Assembly (NCBI GenBank): GCA_030430975.1
Contig: JAUIKB010000464.1
Coordinates: 1-5,380, forward strand
Reading direction: 5' to 3'
DNA from: Polyangia bacterium
GTDB lineage: Bacteria > Myxococcota_A > Polyangia > Polyangiales > Polyangiaceae
DNA length: 5,380 bases
Numbering within the stretch: the stretch's first letter is position 1; each line of letters starts with the position of its first letter. Of the stretch, positions 5,059 to 5,380 are shown piece by piece. The position numbers were made by a program, and so were the translations under genes. The notes under the pieces were generated by a model. It searched no databases. It saw only the letters and a program-made list of their open reading frames with translations, and was not told the DNA's origin.

Positions 5059-5268
5059 AAGACGTTTCCACCATGGTTTCCGTGGTCGCGTTTTCGGCGG
5101 TTCGGTGTTGGGTTCAGTATTGGGTTCGGCGTGGCTTGCCTTGTGACGCAAGACTCGTTGGGTTGCGCACAGCCCGGCTTGGTCGAAATCGTCCGGTGGC
5201 GCGAGCGAGTCGTCGAGCAGGCGTTCGACCAACGCTGCTTGCTGCTTGGCGATGGCGTCACGTGACAT
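5038..5268 (-). CDS. Small hypothetical protein ending in KPWWKRL plus repeat-derived tail (76 aa)
   Basis: Seen: the ATG at 5268 is preceded by GGAG with a 5-nt spacer, favouring it over a GTG at 5376 in the same frame. Residues 1-45 look helical (AIAKQQAALVERLLDD, then VLRHKASHA), separated by a Pro/Asp turn with PPDDFD. Residues about 48-58 repeat EPNT twice, encoded by three imperfect 12-nt units (5100-5135), followed by a basic KTRPRKPWWKRL segment. The last six residues, VNWGDA, and the TAA lie wholly inside REP-like copy C. There is no signal peptide or transmembrane segment. I do not recognise a family; the helical N-terminus with a Pro turn is vaguely like small partner proteins with a PPGFD turn, which is not enough to name it. 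The basic Trp-rich end could contact nucleic acid or membrane. Confidence 0.6.
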   Translation of the reverse strand: MSRDAIAKQQAALVERLLDDSLAPPDDFDQAGLCATQRVLRHKASHAEPNTEPNTEPPKTRPRKPWWKRLVNWGDA

Positions 5269-5380
5269 GGTGGCTCCGCTCGGTCGGCTTGTGCGCCGAG
5301 GCTGAGTTGGCGTCGGCTGGCGGAGGTTCGCTGGACGATGCTCCACGCTGTGTTCGTCCACGGTCGATGGCTTCACGAAC
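5258..5380 (-). CDS. Possible C-terminal fragment of an upstream gene (truncated by window edge)
   Basis: On the - strand, the frame beginning at base 5380 is open for 40 codons (VREAIDRGRTQ...) to a TGA at 5260-5258, overlapping the start of the 76-aa gene by 11 nt. Such an overlap would suit an operon. The GC preference at third positions is only moderate, the tail is Ser/Pro/Ala-rich, and a competing frame is also open to the window edge, so coding is uncertain and the family unknown. Confidence 0.22.
   Translation of the reverse strand, partial: VREAIDRGRTQRGASSSEPPPADANSASAHKPTERSHHVT
5274..5277 (-). promoter_or_regulatory. Ribosome binding site for the 76-aa gene
   Basis: On the - strand GGAG ends 5 nt before the ATG at 5268. 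It is the only purine-rich site near a candidate start in this frame and decides the start choice over the GTG at 5376. Confidence 0.55.

Noticed and set aside
1..5380. tRNA or rRNA genes, riboswitches, replication origin
   Set aside because: No cloverleaf with a conserved T-arm, no rRNA signature, no recognisable aptamer and no DnaA-box cluster was seen on either strand by eye.

Overview
This 5.4 kb window is GC-rich bacterial DNA with dense coding. The gene style suggests a myxobacterium-like member of the Myxococcota (Deltaproteobacteria in the older sense): most products are lipoproteins, one has a long Gly/Thr/Ala-rich stalk straight after the lipidated Cys, one is a small Cys-rich lipoprotein, and promoter-like boxes sit close enough to start codons to imply leaderless mRNAs. 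The taxonomic guess is inference from style, not from a marker gene.

Layout. On the + strand, the last 36 codons of an unrecognised gene (to 113) overlap by 8 nt the start of a GH113-type TIM-barrel glycoside hydrolase lipoprotein (106-1308). A 195-nt gap with a bulged inverted repeat leads to a DUF4156-type small lipoprotein (1504-1887). The convergent gap 1888-2099 holds one copy of a REP-like hairpin repeat and a four-unit tandem array built on GCGCAGTAA. On the - strand, a probable two-gene operon encodes an 8-Cys small lipoprotein (3704-3429) and, 3 nt later, a MepA/M74-type murein endopeptidase lipoprotein with a Gly-rich stalk and a beta-rich domain (3425-2100). Divergent from this operon is a 339-aa outer-membrane beta-barrel-like protein (3830-4849). 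The right end holds a REPIN-like pair of inverted repeats (4854-5058), a 76-aa hypothetical protein on the - strand (5268-5038) and possibly the tail of another - strand gene.

All five substantial complete genes encode exported envelope proteins: four lipoproteins and one barrel. Their jobs (glycan hydrolysis, peptidoglycan crosslink cleavage, outer-membrane components) are compatible with a cell-envelope neighbourhood, but nothing proves that they form one pathway.

The most unusual content is non-coding. Three copies of a roughly 36-nt repeat with an invariant 18-nt core lie at the 3' ends of three different genes, each in the sense orientation of its gene. Two of them form a 27-bp perfect inverted repeat about 130 bp apart, and one provides the last six codons and the stop of the 76-aa protein.
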